A DNA stretch of 64,000 nt from Rhodococcus sp. Z13. GTDB lineage: Bacteria; Actinomycetota; Actinomycetes; Mycobacteriales; Mycobacteriaceae. The notes under the pieces were generated by a model that did not search any database, was not told the origin of the DNA, and worked only from the letters and a program-made list of their open reading frames with translations. The DNA is taken from the NCBI RefSeq assembly GCF_025837095.1, contig NZ_CP107551.1, positions 62,001-126,000 of the forward strand, in the 5' to 3' direction. Positions within the stretch are counted from its first letter, which is position 1. The number at the start of each line of letters is the position of its first letter. Of this stretch, positions 54,548 to 63,563 are shown piece by piece. The position numbers and the translations under genes were made by a program.

Positions 54548-57500
54548 ATGCTGCTCGTGGCCAACAGGGGTGAGATCGCGCTGCGGATCGTGCGGTCGGC
54601 CGGGGAACTCGGACTCGACACCGTCGCCGTCCACGCCGCCGGCGACACGCACTCCCCGCACGTCCGGGCCGCAACCCGCGCCGAGGCGCTCCCCGGAGAG
54701 GGCGCCGCCGCCTATCTCGACTCCGACGCCCTGATCGGCATCGCCCGCGCCACCGGCTGCTCGCTCGTGCATCCCGGCTACGGATTCCTCAGCGAGAACG
54801 CCCCCTTCGCGCAGGCCTGCGCCGACGCCGGTCTCGTCTTCGTCGGCCCGTCCCCGGAGGTGCTGCGCACCCTCGGCGACAAACGCTCCGCCCGCGCCGA
54901 GGCCGCGCGGCTCGGCATCCCGGTGGTCGCGGCCACCGACACCGCCGACCCGGGCACCCTGCGCTCCTTCCTCCGCGACCACCCGGAGGGCATCGTCCTC
55001 AAGGCCCGTGCCGGTGGGGGAGGACGCGGCATGCGGGTCGTGCGCGACGCCGCCGGCCTCGACGCGGCCCACCGCGCCGCCTCGGCCGAGGCGCGGGTCG
55101 CCTTCGGGGACGACGGGCTGTACGCCGAGGCGCTCGTCGCCGACGCCCGGCACGTCGAGGTGCAGGTCGTGGCGGCGCCCTCGACCCCCTCGGGCGGGTG
55201 GACGACGGCGGTGGCGCTCGGCGACCGGGATTGCAGCGTGCAACGCCGCCACCAGAAACTCGTGGAGATCGCCCCGGCCCCCGACCTGCCGGACCGTCTG
55301 CGCCGCGACCTGCACACCGCCGCCGTGCGGCTGTTCGCCGAGGTGGGCTACCGCGGGGTGGGCACCGTCGAATTCCTCGTGTACGGGGACGAATTCGTCT
55401 TCCTCGAGGTGAACCCGCGGATCCAGGTGGAGCACACCGTCACCGAGGAGGTCATCGGCGTCGATCTCGTCGCCGTGCAGCTCGCGATCGCCCGCGGGGC
55501 CGGCATCGACGAACTCGGCCTGCCCGCCGGGATCGCCGCCGGACCGAACGTCGTCGCGGGGGAACTCGCCGTACCCCGCGGCATCGCGGTGCAGGCCCGT
55601 GTCAACGCAGAGACCATGTGCGGCGACGGCACCGCGGTGGCCACCGCCGGCACCCTCACCGGCTTCACCCCACCGGCTGGGCCGGGCATCCGCGTCGACA
55701 CCCACGGCCGCCCGGGCCTCGAGGTGACCGCCCGTTACGACTCGCTGCTCGCCAAGGTCGTCGCGCACGTGCGCTCCGGCGACCGGACGGCGGCGCTGCG
55801 CAAGACGGCCGCGGCGCTCGGCGAGTTCGTCGTCGACGGCCTCGGCACCAACCTCGACGTGCTACGGAAAATCTTCGACGACAAGGAGTTCCGTTCCGGT
55901 CCCGTCACCACCTCCTGGCTGGACGAGCGCCTGCCGGATTTCGTGGACCCCGCCGTCGCGGAGACCCCGGCCGGCACCACCGATCTCCGCCCCGGTGAAT
56001 ACGCGGTGTGCGCGGAGATGGCCGGCACCGTCGTCGAGGTCGCCCGTGAGGGCGACACCCTCGCCGCCGGGGCGCCGGTGGTGGTGCTCGACGCGATGAA
56101 GATGCAGCACGAGGTCCGCGCCCCCGGCGCCGCGCTGGTCGAACGCGTCCTCGTCCGTCCCGGCCGGACGGTGTCGCCGGGCACCGTGCTCGCCGTCGTG
56201 AAAGTGCTCGACCCGGACATCGTTGCGGGTGAAGAGGTTTCGTTCGATCCCGACACGGCGCGCGCCGACCTGGACGAGATCCTGGCGCGGCACGCCGTCA
56301 CCACCGACGCCGCGCGTCCCGAGGCGGTCGAACGGCGGCACCGGCAGGGCCGGCGCACAGCCCGCGAGAACATCGCCGATCTCGTCGACGACGGTACCTT
56401 CGTCGAATACGGCCCTCTCGTGCTCGCCGCCCAGCGCGGCCGCCGCAGCGAGGAGGACCTCGTCGCGAACACACCCGCCGACGGGCTCGTCGGGGGCACC
56501 GCCCGGATCGGTGGGGCCGAGGTGGTCGTGATGTCCTACGACTACACGGTTCTCGCCGGTACCCAGGGTCGCTACAACCACCGCAAGACCGACCGGCTGC
56601 TCGAACTCGCCGCGCGCCGGCGGGTTCCGGTGGTGCTGTTCGCCGAGGGTGGCGGGGGCCGTCCCGGTGACGTCGACGCCGGGCCCGGTGCGGGTCTCGA
56701 ACTGCCGACCTTCCGATCGATGGCGGCGCTGCGGGGAAAGGTGCCCACCGTCGCGGTCGTCTCCGGCCGCTGCTTCGCCGGCAACGCCGCCCTCGCCGGG
56801 ATGTGCGACGTGCTCGTCGCGACCCCCGACGCGAACATCGGCATGGGTGGGCCCGCCATGATCGAGGGCGGCGGGCTCGGTGTGCACCGACCCGAGGAGA
56901 TCGGCCCGGTCGACGTGCAGCGCCGCAACGGCGTCGTGCACGTCCTGGCCCGCGACGACACCGACGCCGTGGATCTGGCGCGCCGGTATCTCGGTTACTT
57001 CACCGTCCGCCACGACGAGTGGACCGCCCCCGATCCGCGGCGTGCCCGGCACGTCGTGCCGGAGAACCGGTTGCGCGCTTACGACGTCCGGGCCGCGATC
57101 GGGGCGATCGCCGACGTCGATTCGGTGCTCGAACTGCGCCCCGACTACGGTGTCGGCATCGTCACCGCCCTGATCCGGGTGGAGGGCGTCGCCTACGGGG
57201 TGCTCGCCAACAACAGCCACCATCTCGGCGGGGCCATCGACGCGGAGGCCGCCGACAAGGCCACCGACTTCCTCGAACTCTGCGAGGCGCATCGGCTTCC
57301 CGTGGTGAGCCTGTGCGACACACCGGGGTTCATGGTCGGACCGGAGGCCGAGAAGGAGGCGACGGTCCGCCGCTTCGGCCGGTTCTTCGTCGCCGGTGCC
57401 CGCCTGACGGTTCCGTTCGGCACGATCATCCTGCGCAAAGGCTACGGCCTCGGTGCGATGGCGATGGCCGGTGGCTCGTTCCACGCACCGGAGTTCACGA

Positions 57501-57745
57501 TCGCCTGGCCGACCGGCGAGATCGGCGGCATGGGCCTCGAAGGGGCGGTGCGGCTCGGTTTCCGGAAGGAACTCGACGCGGCGGAGAGCCCCGAGGCCCG
57601 CGAGGAACTGTTCGGGCAGCTCGTCGCCCAGGCCTACCGGGAGGGACGGGCCTTGCAGGCCGCGACCACCTTCGAACTCGACGACGTCATCGATCCCGCC
57701 GACAGCCGCACCTGGATCGCCGGACTCGGGAGGCGGCGATGGTGA
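54548..57745 (+). CDS. Single-chain long-chain acyl-CoA carboxylase
   Basis: A 1065-residue biotin enzyme with all activities on one chain. Residues 1 to about 450 are biotin carboxylase (LLVANRGEIALRIVRSAGELGL, the glycine-rich ATP-grasp loop KARAGGGGRGMRVV, EVNPRIQVEHTVTEE). A biotin-carrier domain has biotinyl Lys518 in DAMKMQHE. From about 570 to the end is a carboxyltransferase with both N and C lobes (GRRTARENIADLVDDGTF, and RKGYGLGAMAMAGGSFHAPEFTIAWPTGEIGGMG). Most actinomycete acyl-CoA carboxylases have separate subunits; this layout and length match the homohexameric long-chain enzyme described in mycobacteria. It probably carboxylates acyl-CoAs for lipid synthesis. The udgX start overlaps its stop by 7 bp. 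Confidence 0.92.
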   Translation: MLLVANRGEIALRIVRSAGELGLDTVAVHAAGDTHSPHVRAATRAEALPGEGAAAYLDSDALIGIARATGCSLVHPGYGFLSENAPFAQACADAGLVFVGPSPEVLRTLGDKRSARAEAARLGIPVVAATDTADPGTLRSFLRDHPEGIVLKARAGGGGRGMRVVRDAAGLDAAHRAASAEARVAFGDDGLYAEALVADARHVEVQVVAAPSTPSGGWTTAVALGDRDCSVQRRHQKLVEIAPAPDLPDRLRRDLHTAAVRLFAEVGYRGVGTVEFLVYGDEFVFLEVNPRIQVEHTVTEEVIGVDLVAVQLAIARGAGIDELGLPAGIAAGPNVVAGELAVPRGIAVQARVNAETMCGDGTAVATAGTLTGFTPPAGPGIRVDTHGRPGLEVTARYDSLLAKVVAHVRSGDRTAALRKTAAALGEFVVDGLGTNLDVLRKIFDDKEFRSGPVTTSWLDERLPDFVDPAVAETPAGTTDLRPGEYAVCAEMAGTVVEVAREGDTLAAGAPVVVLDAMKMQHEVRAPGAALVERVLVRPGRTVSPGTVLAVVKVLDPDIVAGEEVSFDPDTARADLDEILARHAVTTDAARPEAVERRHRQGRRTARENIADLVDDGTFVEYGPLVLAAQRGRRSEEDLVANTPADGLVGGTARIGGAEVVVMSYDYTVLAGTQGRYNHRKTDRLLELAARRRVPVVLFAEGGGGRPGDVDAGPGAGLELPTFRSMAALRGKVPTVAVVSGRCFAGNAALAGMCDVLVATPDANIGMGGPAMIEGGGLGVHRPEEIGPVDVQRRNGVVHVLARDDTDAVDLARRYLGYFTVRHDEWTAPDPRRARHVVPENRLRAYDVRAAIGAIADVDSVLELRPDYGVGIVTALIRVEGVAYGVLANNSHHLGGAIDAEAADKATDFLELCEAHRLPVVSLCDTPGFMVGPEAEKEATVRRFGRFFVAGARLTVPFGTIILRKGYGLGAMAMAGGSFHAPEFTIAWPTGEIGGMGLEGAVRLGFRKELDAAESPEAREELFGQLVAQAYREGRALQAATTFELDDVIDPADSRTWIAGLGRRRW

Positions 57746-58377
57746 CCCATCCCGGCGCGCAACGATTCGTGCCCGACACGCGCGACCTCGACGCCCTCGC
57801 CTCCGCCGCCGCGGGATGCCGCGGCTGCGATCTGTACCGGGACGCGGAGCGGACGGTGTTCGGAGACGGAGGCCCGCACGCCCGGATCCTGTTCGTCGGC
57901 GAACAACCCGGTAACGAGGAGGATCTCGCGGGTGAGCCGTTCGTCGGCCCGGCCGGGCACCTGTTCGACAAGGCCCTGGACCGGGCCGGGATCGACCGTG
58001 AGACCGTCTACGTCACCAACGCCGTCAAGCATTTCCGGTTCGACCGGTCCGCGAACGGCCGACGCCGCATCCACAGGAAACCGACGGGCGCGCAGATCGC
58101 GGCGTGCCGCCCGTGGCTCGAGGCCGAACTCGACGCCGTGCGACCCGAGATCGTCGTCTGCCTCGGCGCGACGGCCGCACAGTCCCTGCTGGGCAAGGAC
58201 TTCAAGCTCACGCGGCACCGGGGCGAGGTGCTGCGCCTGCCCGACGAGCTGCGCGGATCCTGCGATCCCGCCGTGGTGGTGACGGTGCACCCGTCGGCGG
58301 TGCTGCGGGCCCGCTCGCAACGCGACGACGCCTTCCGGGCCTTCGTCCAGGACCTGAAACGCGCCGCGGCTCTGTAG
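57739..58377 (+). CDS. udgX: UdgX-type uracil-DNA-binding protein
   Basis: A 212-residue uracil-DNA glycosylase-superfamily protein. The active-site motif 1 is GEQPGNEEDLAGEPFVGPAG, and the later motif is VVTVHPSAVLRAR. The diagnostic UdgX loop is present as NGRRRIHRKP: His112 matches the mycobacterial His109 that forms a covalent bond with DNA after uracil excision. Cys27 and Cys30, plus Cys in AACRPWL, could bind an iron-sulfur cluster. Classical UDGs are released after catalysis, while UdgX stays attached. The start overlaps the carboxylase gene by 7 bp, so it is probably co-translated with an unrelated lipid enzyme. Confidence 0.9.
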   Translation: MVTHPGAQRFVPDTRDLDALASAAAGCRGCDLYRDAERTVFGDGGPHARILFVGEQPGNEEDLAGEPFVGPAGHLFDKALDRAGIDRETVYVTNAVKHFRFDRSANGRRRIHRKPTGAQIAACRPWLEAELDAVRPEIVVCLGATAAQSLLGKDFKLTRHRGEVLRLPDELRGSCDPAVVVTVHPSAVLRARSQRDDAFRAFVQDLKRAAAL

Positions 58378-58397
58378 GGAGCTCGGCCGGTGCGAAC

Positions 58398-59339
58398 TCA
58401 GCCGGTGGTGGCGAGCGCCGCGGCGAGACCGAGCGCCACCGACATCGCGCACACCTCGAGCACCGCGTTGCGCAGCGACTCCTCCGCCGACACCCGGTGC
58501 GATGCCGCGCCGGGCACCCAGCGGCGCCGCCAGACGCGCGCCAGCAGCAGCAACGCGACGAGGACGACGGCCTTGGCGAGCAGGATGCGCCCGTAGCCGG
58601 TGCCCAGCAACGCGGAGACCGATCCGAGGCGCACGGCGCCGTCGACGACCCCGCTCACCACCAGTGAGATCACGCACCACAGCGCGAGCTGCGAATAGCG
58701 CGGCAGCAGTTCGGCCCACGCGCCCCGGCCCCGCACCGTCAGCGCGAGGGCGAGCAGCACCCCGAACCAGATCGCGGCGGCCAGGACGTGCACCGCGTTG
58801 AGCAGCGAACCCAGCGGCTGCTGGGCCATGTGCCCGGTCACCGGCCGGGCGATGAGCGCGAGCCCCGCCGCTACGAGCACGGGGGCCGTGGACCACGACG
58901 CCGAGCGCCGGTAGGCCACCGCCGCGACCAGCGTGCAGGCCAGCACGCACACCCACGCGCCGCCGTCGACACGACCGGCACCCGAGTCGGTGAGGTACTC
59001 GACGAAACGGTCGACGCCGAGCCCGGTGACGGGAACCCCGGCGGTGGCCGCGGCCGCCCGGACCAGGTCGATGCTCGCGAGCACGAGCCACAGCCCACCG
59101 ACCGCGGCGATCGTGCGCCAGACGTCGTCGGGGGAGACGGCGGGCCGGCGCTCGTTCTGCACCATCGACCCGAGCACCGCGAGGCCGAGCACCGCGGACC
59201 CGGCGCACAGCGCCAGGGCCCGCACCGAACCGGAACCGTCGGGGATGGCGAGCGAACCCGCCACGGCGAGGCCGGCGACCGTCCCGAAGGCGACACCGGC
59301 AGCGGCCACGAGGAGCCACTGCCGGCGTTCCGAGAGCAT
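58398..59339 (-). CDS. copD: CopD-family copper transport membrane protein
   Basis: A 313-residue integral membrane protein with eight or so helices. HMAQQPLGSLLNAVHVLAAAIWFGVLLALAL carries the His-x-x-H/W pattern typical of CopD, where His residues line the copper pathway. VISLVVSGVVDGAVRLGSVSALLGTGYGRILLAKAVVLVALLLLA is also characteristic. CopD partners CopC to bring copper into the cell. It lies 5 bp after copC on the minus strand and is the last gene of the cluster. Confidence 0.86.
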   Translation of the reverse strand: MLSERRQWLLVAAAGVAFGTVAGLAVAGSLAIPDGSGSVRALALCAGSAVLGLAVLGSMVQNERRPAVSPDDVWRTIAAVGGLWLVLASIDLVRAAAATAGVPVTGLGVDRFVEYLTDSGAGRVDGGAWVCVLACTLVAAVAYRRSASWSTAPVLVAAGLALIARPVTGHMAQQPLGSLLNAVHVLAAAIWFGVLLALALTVRGRGAWAELLPRYSQLALWCVISLVVSGVVDGAVRLGSVSALLGTGYGRILLAKAVVLVALLLLARVWRRRWVPGAASHRVSAEESLRNAVLEVCAMSVALGLAAALATTG

Positions 59340-59344
59340 GCGGG

Positions 59345-59857
59345 TCAGGCCTTCGGCTTGCGCAGCGCGAACGCCAGGCCCGCCACGACCACCGCGACAC
59401 CCGCGGCGACGAACCACCACACGGCGGGACCACCGTCGTCGTCCGAACCGGACTCGGCGGAATCCGACACGGCCTCGCCCGGCGTGCCGGTGCCCTCCTG
59501 CGTGAGGGTGAAGGTGCGGGTGCCGCTGACGGGATGCCCGTCTGCGGAGGTCACCCGGTACGCGACGGTGTACTCGCCGACGGGCCCGAGCCCGTCGAGT
59601 TCGACGGAGACCGTCGCGCCCTCGACGATCGGGTCGCTCTTGGACCACAGATTGCCGTCGGGCCCGACGACGGTGAGCGCCGCGAACTGCTCCTGCAGGC
59701 TCTCGTTGAAGGTCACGCTCACCCGCTCGGGAGCCTCGGCGATCTCCTGGCCGTTCTCCGGCGTACTGGACATCACCACGGAATGGGCCGCGGCAGGCCC
59801 GGCGGACAGCGACAGGGCCGCGATCAGCGCGGCGAACAGGACGACGAGACGCTTCAT
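59345..59857 (-). CDS. copC: CopC-domain copper-binding protein
   Basis: A 170-residue exported protein. After the signal peptide (LAALIAALSLSAGPAAA-like, ending at Ala24) the mature chain would begin with His25 (HSVVMSSTPENG), the classical N-terminal Cu(II) ligand of CopC. The DGHPVSGTRTF segment gives the Asp and His of the same site. A C-terminal membrane helix (WWFVAAGVAVVVAGLAFAL) anchors it. It overlaps ycnI by 4 bp (ATGA) and precedes copD by 5 bp. Confidence 0.9.
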   Translation of the reverse strand: MKRLVVLFAALIAALSLSAGPAAAHSVVMSSTPENGQEIAEAPERVSVTFNESLQEQFAALTVVGPDGNLWSKSDPIVEGATVSVELDGLGPVGEYTVAYRVTSADGHPVSGTRTFTLTQEGTGTPGEAVSDSAESGSDDDGGPAVWWFVAAGVAVVVAGLAFALRKPKA

Positions 59858-60534
59858 GCCCGCCGTCCCCGGATCACGGCGCCGAGGCCGAGGGCGGCGC
59901 CGAGGGCACCGAGCACGAGACCGATGCCGCCGAGCCACCGCGCGGTGTCGTCGGTGGCAGAGCCCTCGGTGGTGGCTGCGGACTCGTTCTCAGAGCCGGT
60001 GCCGTGGGCGTCGGCGGTGCCGTGGCCGTGCCCGTCACCGCTGCTCGCGGCGAGGGTCAGCGTCGGTGCCGGCAGTTCGGGCTCCTCGTCGCCCTCGGCG
60101 ACGTCGTCCCACGCGACGACCTGACCGTCGCTGTAGGTCTGGACGGCCGGGAAGGCGACCTCGTCCTCCTCGGGCAGCGGCCCGGCGGACAGCAGGAACT
60201 GCTGGAACTGGCCGGGGCCGACCTGCACGCCTGGATCGGCGGTCCACGTCACGGAGGTGGCGAGCTGCGATTCGGGATCCTTCTCGACGGTCGCGGTCCA
60301 GCCGGGCATCGGCTCGGTGCGCGCCGAGCGCAGGCCGGGCAGTTCCACCGTCAGCGCGGTGGTGCCCGCGGTCTCGGACTCGGTGGGTACCCGGAAGGTG
60401 AGCACGGCGTATCCGCCCTGCTCGGCGCCGGGGGCGACGACGGTGACGTGCGCGGCGGCCGTGCCGGCTCCGGCGACCATCAGGGCAGCGGTGAGGGTCG
60501 CGCCGGCGAGGGCGCGACGGGAGATCTTCGACAT
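59854..60534 (-). CDS. ycnI: YcnI-type (DUF1775) copper-binding protein
   Basis: A 226-residue exported protein. Signal cleavage after AGTAAA would leave His29 (HVTVVAPG) as the first residue, the copper ligand reported for YcnI. The DUF1775 body includes GGYAVLTFRVPTESET, PMPGWTATVE and GQFQQFLLSAGPLP. A His-rich linker (GDGHGHGTADAHG) precedes the C-terminal membrane helix. YcnI is thought to hand copper to CopC/CopD, and the gene order ycnI-copC-copD with 4-5 bp spacing supports this. It overlaps the upstream membrane-protein gene by 55 bp. Confidence 0.9.
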   Translation of the reverse strand: MSKISRRALAGATLTAALMVAGAGTAAAHVTVVAPGAEQGGYAVLTFRVPTESETAGTTALTVELPGLRSARTEPMPGWTATVEKDPESQLATSVTWTADPGVQVGPGQFQQFLLSAGPLPEEDEVAFPAVQTYSDGQVVAWDDVAEGDEEPELPAPTLTLAASSGDGHGHGTADAHGTGSENESAATTEGSATDDTARWLGGIGLVLGALGAALGLGAVIRGRRA

Positions 60535-61055
60535 CTACGTTCTTTCTCGTCGGAAAACAGGGGTGATCGTCGGGACGCGACGACCGGAGGTCCCCTCCGC
60601 GAGATGGCCGGGGGAGCGCGTCCCCACACGAGCCGGTCCGTGGACCTGGTGGGTGCGAGCACGGCCGGGGCCGCGATCACGGGCAGTCGCAGCAGCGCGA
60701 CCCGCACCACGGTGCCGCACGCCGCGTACAGTCGCGCGGCCGCCACGAGCAGCAGCGCGCAGCCCACCACGGCGACCGCGTGCGCGGCGAACATGCACGC
60801 CGACGGGTGCGTGTGCCCCGGAACGAGCGTCGTCAGGGCCGCGTGCGTCGCCGCCTGTCCGCCCGCGAGCAGCACGAGCGGCGGCAGCGACGGCTGGTGG
60901 GCACCGAGAACACCGACCCCGGCGGCGATCGCGACCAGCAGCACCGCGGTCGGTCCCGTCGGGACACCCCCGCCGGCGGCGCCGTGGGCGGCCACCGCCA
61001 GCACCGCGGTCGCGATGCCCGCGGTGGTGCCGAGGAGGGTGCGGGTCGTGGTCAC
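60480..61055 (-). CDS. Small membrane protein of the copper cluster
   Basis: A 191-residue protein with four likely membrane helices (LLGTTAAGIATAVLAVAAH-like start, TAVLLVAIAAGVGVLGAH, PLVLLAGGQAATHAALTTL, AAHAVAVVGCALLLVAAARL). The loop VPGHTHPSACMFAAHA has His, Cys and Met residues suited to copper binding. The GTG start at 61055 is the first usable one. Its 3' end overlaps ycnI by 55 bp in another frame, an unusually long overlap; the basic C-terminal tail in that overlap may be non-essential. No family was recognised. Confidence 0.7.
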   Translation of the reverse strand: MTTTRTLLGTTAGIATAVLAVAAHGAAGGGVPTGPTAVLLVAIAAGVGVLGAHQPSLPPLVLLAGGQAATHAALTTLVPGHTHPSACMFAAHAVAVVGCALLLVAAARLYAACGTVVRVALLRLPVIAAPAVLAPTRSTDRLVWGRAPPAISRRGPPVVASRRSPLFSDEKERRCRRSPVAPSPARPSPLP

Positions 61056-61067
61056 TGGGTCTGCTGT

Positions 61068-61112
61068 GTCCTCTGTGGTGACGTCCTCTGTGGTGATGTC
61101 CTCTGCGGTGAC
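61068..61112. repeat. Three 15-bp tandem repeats before the membrane-protein gene
   Basis: GTCCTCTGTGGTGAC (61068-61082), GTCCTCTGTGGTGAT (61083-61097) and GTCCTCTGCGGTGAC (61098-61112) lie in tandem in the gap between the DUF6474 gene and the copper-cluster membrane protein. They could be a leader or regulator-binding array. Confidence 0.85.
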
Positions 61113-61123
61113 GGTGCCGAGGG

Positions 61124-61807
61124 TCAGCGCACGCCGAGGCGGGCGAGCAGGTCGGCCTCGATCCCGTCGAGCTCCGACGAGATCGCCGCGTGCGCGGTTT
61201 TCCGGCGCGCGGCGGGCATCTGCTCGGCGGTCTGCACCGCGGTGGTCAGATCGGACAGACGCTCGCGGATCGCCGCCGCGAACTTCTGGGTCTCGGGATC
61301 CTTCGGGTCGCGGGACTCGACCTTGGCCAGGGACTGCTCGGCCCCGGCGATCCGCGCGCTCAGCCGGGCGCCGTGCCCGGTGAACGAGCCCAGTTCCTCG
61401 ACCGGCACCCCGAGCTGGTGTGCCCGCCGCGCGTCGAGCTGTCCGCGCAGCGCCGTCACCGCCTGGTAGACGATCGGGACGATCACCGGCGCCAGCAGCC
61501 GCGCCACCCCGAGATAACGGCGCACCTTCGCGGCGGTGAGACCCTGGTTCTCGGCGGCCTTCTTCTGGGCCTTGAGCGTCGCGATCTGCTCCTTCTCGAC
61601 CTTGGCCTGCGACCGGGCGAGTTCCTTGTCGAGCTTGACCTGCGACTTCGCGAGCTTCTTGTTGAGCTTCTCCTGGGCCCTGGCTGCGCGCCGGTCGTTC
61701 TTGAGCTGGCCCTTGGCGACCAGCTTGGCCTCGAGCTTCGCCTTGTGCTTCAGCGCTCGGGCCTCGGCCCTGCGAGTCGCGCGACGCTTCCGTGTGAACA
61801 ACCCCAT
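61124..61807 (-). CDS. DUF6474 family coiled-coil protein
   Basis: A 227-residue actinobacterial protein. The N-terminal third is very basic (MGLFTRKRRATRRAEARALKHK and on) and continues as a long charged coiled coil to about residue 85. A hydrophobic segment (LGVARLLAPVIVPIVYQAVTAL) looks membrane-associated. The C-terminal part is helical (SARIAGAEQSLAKVESRDPKDPETQKFAAAIRERLSDLTTAV). Function is unknown. ATG 61807 is the only good start. It diverges from the nuclease gene and precedes the copper cluster on its strand. Confidence 0.8.
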   Translation of the reverse strand: MGLFTRKRRATRRAEARALKHKAKLEAKLVAKGQLKNDRRAARAQEKLNKKLAKSQVKLDKELARSQAKVEKEQIATLKAQKKAAENQGLTAAKVRRYLGVARLLAPVIVPIVYQAVTALRGQLDARRAHQLGVPVEELGSFTGHGARLSARIAGAEQSLAKVESRDPKDPETQKFAAAIRERLSDLTTAVQTAEQMPAARRKTAHAAISSELDGIEADLLARLGVR

Positions 61808-61917
61808 CGAACAGCACCCTCCATTCGGTACGACACGACGCTCCGGCGCCTCGCGCCAGCCTAACGTGGACATGCTGGTGCGAGCCTTCGCCGGTTCAGG
61901 GAATACCCTGGAACGTT

Positions 61918-63534
61918 GTGGAGGCAACCGAAGACCTCCCGCGGCCCGGCCGCGAGGAGTCACAGAGCACGGCGGTGGTCCTCGAGGCCGCTGCGCTGAC
62001 GCGGTGCCGCCACCGGGTCTATCTCGACGCCAACTTCCCCGAAGAACTCGCGGTTGCGCCGGAGAACTCGGGGGCGCGGCAGCGGCAGGAAGCGGCGGCG
62101 GAACATCGCGAGACGGTCCGGCGGAGACTGTTCGACGAGCACCCCGACGGCTGGACGCTCATCGCACCCGAGGGGACGATGGCGAGCCGCGCCGCGCGCA
62201 CCCTCGAGGCGTGCCGGGCCGGCGCCGACCGCATCTGGGGTGCGGTGCTGCCCACCGATCCCGCCACCGGCCGCCGCGGCCGGTCCGAGATCCTGCTGCG
62301 CGACGTCGAGCGGGGCGGTTACATCCCGGTGATCGTGGTCAACCACAAGGTCACCGATCCCGGGCAGGGCGCGACCACCAGCGGCCTGTTCGAGTGGAAA
62401 CCCGCCGTCGACGAGACCCGCAAGGTGCGCAGCCAGGTGCGGGACCAGATGCGGGTCGCGCACCTGTACCGGATGCTCGAGCGGCACGGGCTCGCCAGCC
62501 CCGCGAAGGTCGCGGGCGCGATCGGCTACGCCGGTGACTGCATCCTCGTGCACGATCTCGACACGATCCTCGAGGACTACGACGCGCGGCTGGCCGACCG
62601 GCTGGAGATCGCGCGGGGCCGCGTGCCGACGACGCCGTCGCAGATCGGTGAGTGCAAGACGTGCCCGTGGTGGGACCGCTGCCGCGCGGAGCTGACGCGC
62701 ACACGGGACGTGTCGCTGGTCGCGCCGGGGCAGCGCGCCGAGGTGCTGCGCGAGCTCGAGGTCCACACCATCGAGGGGCTGGCCCGCTGGCAGGGGGAGC
62801 CGCCGGAGACGTGGCCGCAGGGGTCCTTCGAGGACGCGGTGGTCATCGCGCGGGCGTGGCTCGCCGACGCACCGCTGGTGCGGCGCTACCGGCACGTGCA
62901 CGTCCACCGCGCGGACGTCGAGGTGGACATCGACATGGAGAGCTTCCACGAGCACGGCGCCTATCTGTGGGGGACGCTGCTGAACTCGGGTCCGGACTCG
63001 GAGTACCGGCCGTTCGTGACCTGGGATCCGGTGCCCACCGACGACGAGGCGCGGTCGTTCGCGGAGTTCTGGCGCTGGCTGTCGGACCAGCGGCGTACCG
63101 CCGAACGCAAGGGGAGGACCTTCGCCGCCTACTGCTATTCGCGGTCGGCGGAGGACAAGTGGCTGCTGTCGTCGGCGCGGCGTTTCCAGGGCCGTCCGGG
63201 GGTGCCGGCGCTCGCGGAGGTGAAGGCGTTCATCGACTCGCACGAGTGGGTCGACATCTTCCAGGCGGTCACCGATCAGTTCGTGTGCCCGAACGGCAAG
63301 GGACTCAAGAAGATCGCGCCGATCGCGGGGCACCACTGGCGTGACGCGGAGGCCGGGGGCGAGGCGTCGATGGCCTGGTACAGGGAGGCCGTCGGCATGG
63401 CCGGGGAACCCGATCCGGCGCAGCGGGTGCGGTTGCTCGAGTACAACGAGGACGACGTCATCGCCACGAAGGTGTTGCGGGAGTGGATGTCCGACCGGGC
63501 CGTCCTCGACATCCCGTTCGTGGAGGATCTGTAG
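61918..63534 (+). CDS. TM0106-type RecB-like putative nuclease
   Basis: A 538-residue protein. The N-terminal half resembles a RecB/PD-(D/E)xK-type nuclease domain (AAALTRCRHRVYLDANFP; later GLFEWKPAVDETRKVRSQVRDQM). A Cys cluster CKTCPWWDRC at about residue 245 could bind iron-sulfur. The C-terminal half has an RNase H-like DEDD exonuclease pattern (DVEVDIDMESFHE and LLEYNEDDVIATKVLREW). This arrangement matches the TM0106 family, some members of which lie near CRISPR loci, but no array is present here. The GTG start lies close to a possible TACCCT -10, so the mRNA may be nearly leaderless. Confidence 0.86.
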   Translation: MEATEDLPRPGREESQSTAVVLEAAALTRCRHRVYLDANFPEELAVAPENSGARQRQEAAAEHRETVRRRLFDEHPDGWTLIAPEGTMASRAARTLEACRAGADRIWGAVLPTDPATGRRGRSEILLRDVERGGYIPVIVVNHKVTDPGQGATTSGLFEWKPAVDETRKVRSQVRDQMRVAHLYRMLERHGLASPAKVAGAIGYAGDCILVHDLDTILEDYDARLADRLEIARGRVPTTPSQIGECKTCPWWDRCRAELTRTRDVSLVAPGQRAEVLRELEVHTIEGLARWQGEPPETWPQGSFEDAVVIARAWLADAPLVRRYRHVHVHRADVEVDIDMESFHEHGAYLWGTLLNSGPDSEYRPFVTWDPVPTDDEARSFAEFWRWLSDQRRTAERKGRTFAAYCYSRSAEDKWLLSSARRFQGRPGVPALAEVKAFIDSHEWVDIFQAVTDQFVCPNGKGLKKIAPIAGHHWRDAEAGGEASMAWYREAVGMAGEPDPAQRVRLLEYNEDDVIATKVLREWMSDRAVLDIPFVEDL

Positions 63535-63563
63535 GGCGCTCCACGCCTGCCGGTGTGGTGCCC

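Noticed and set aside
61918-63534. RecB-like nuclease as a sign of a CRISPR or defence locus
   Set aside because: No repeats, cas genes or other defence genes are adjacent; the family is common outside such loci.
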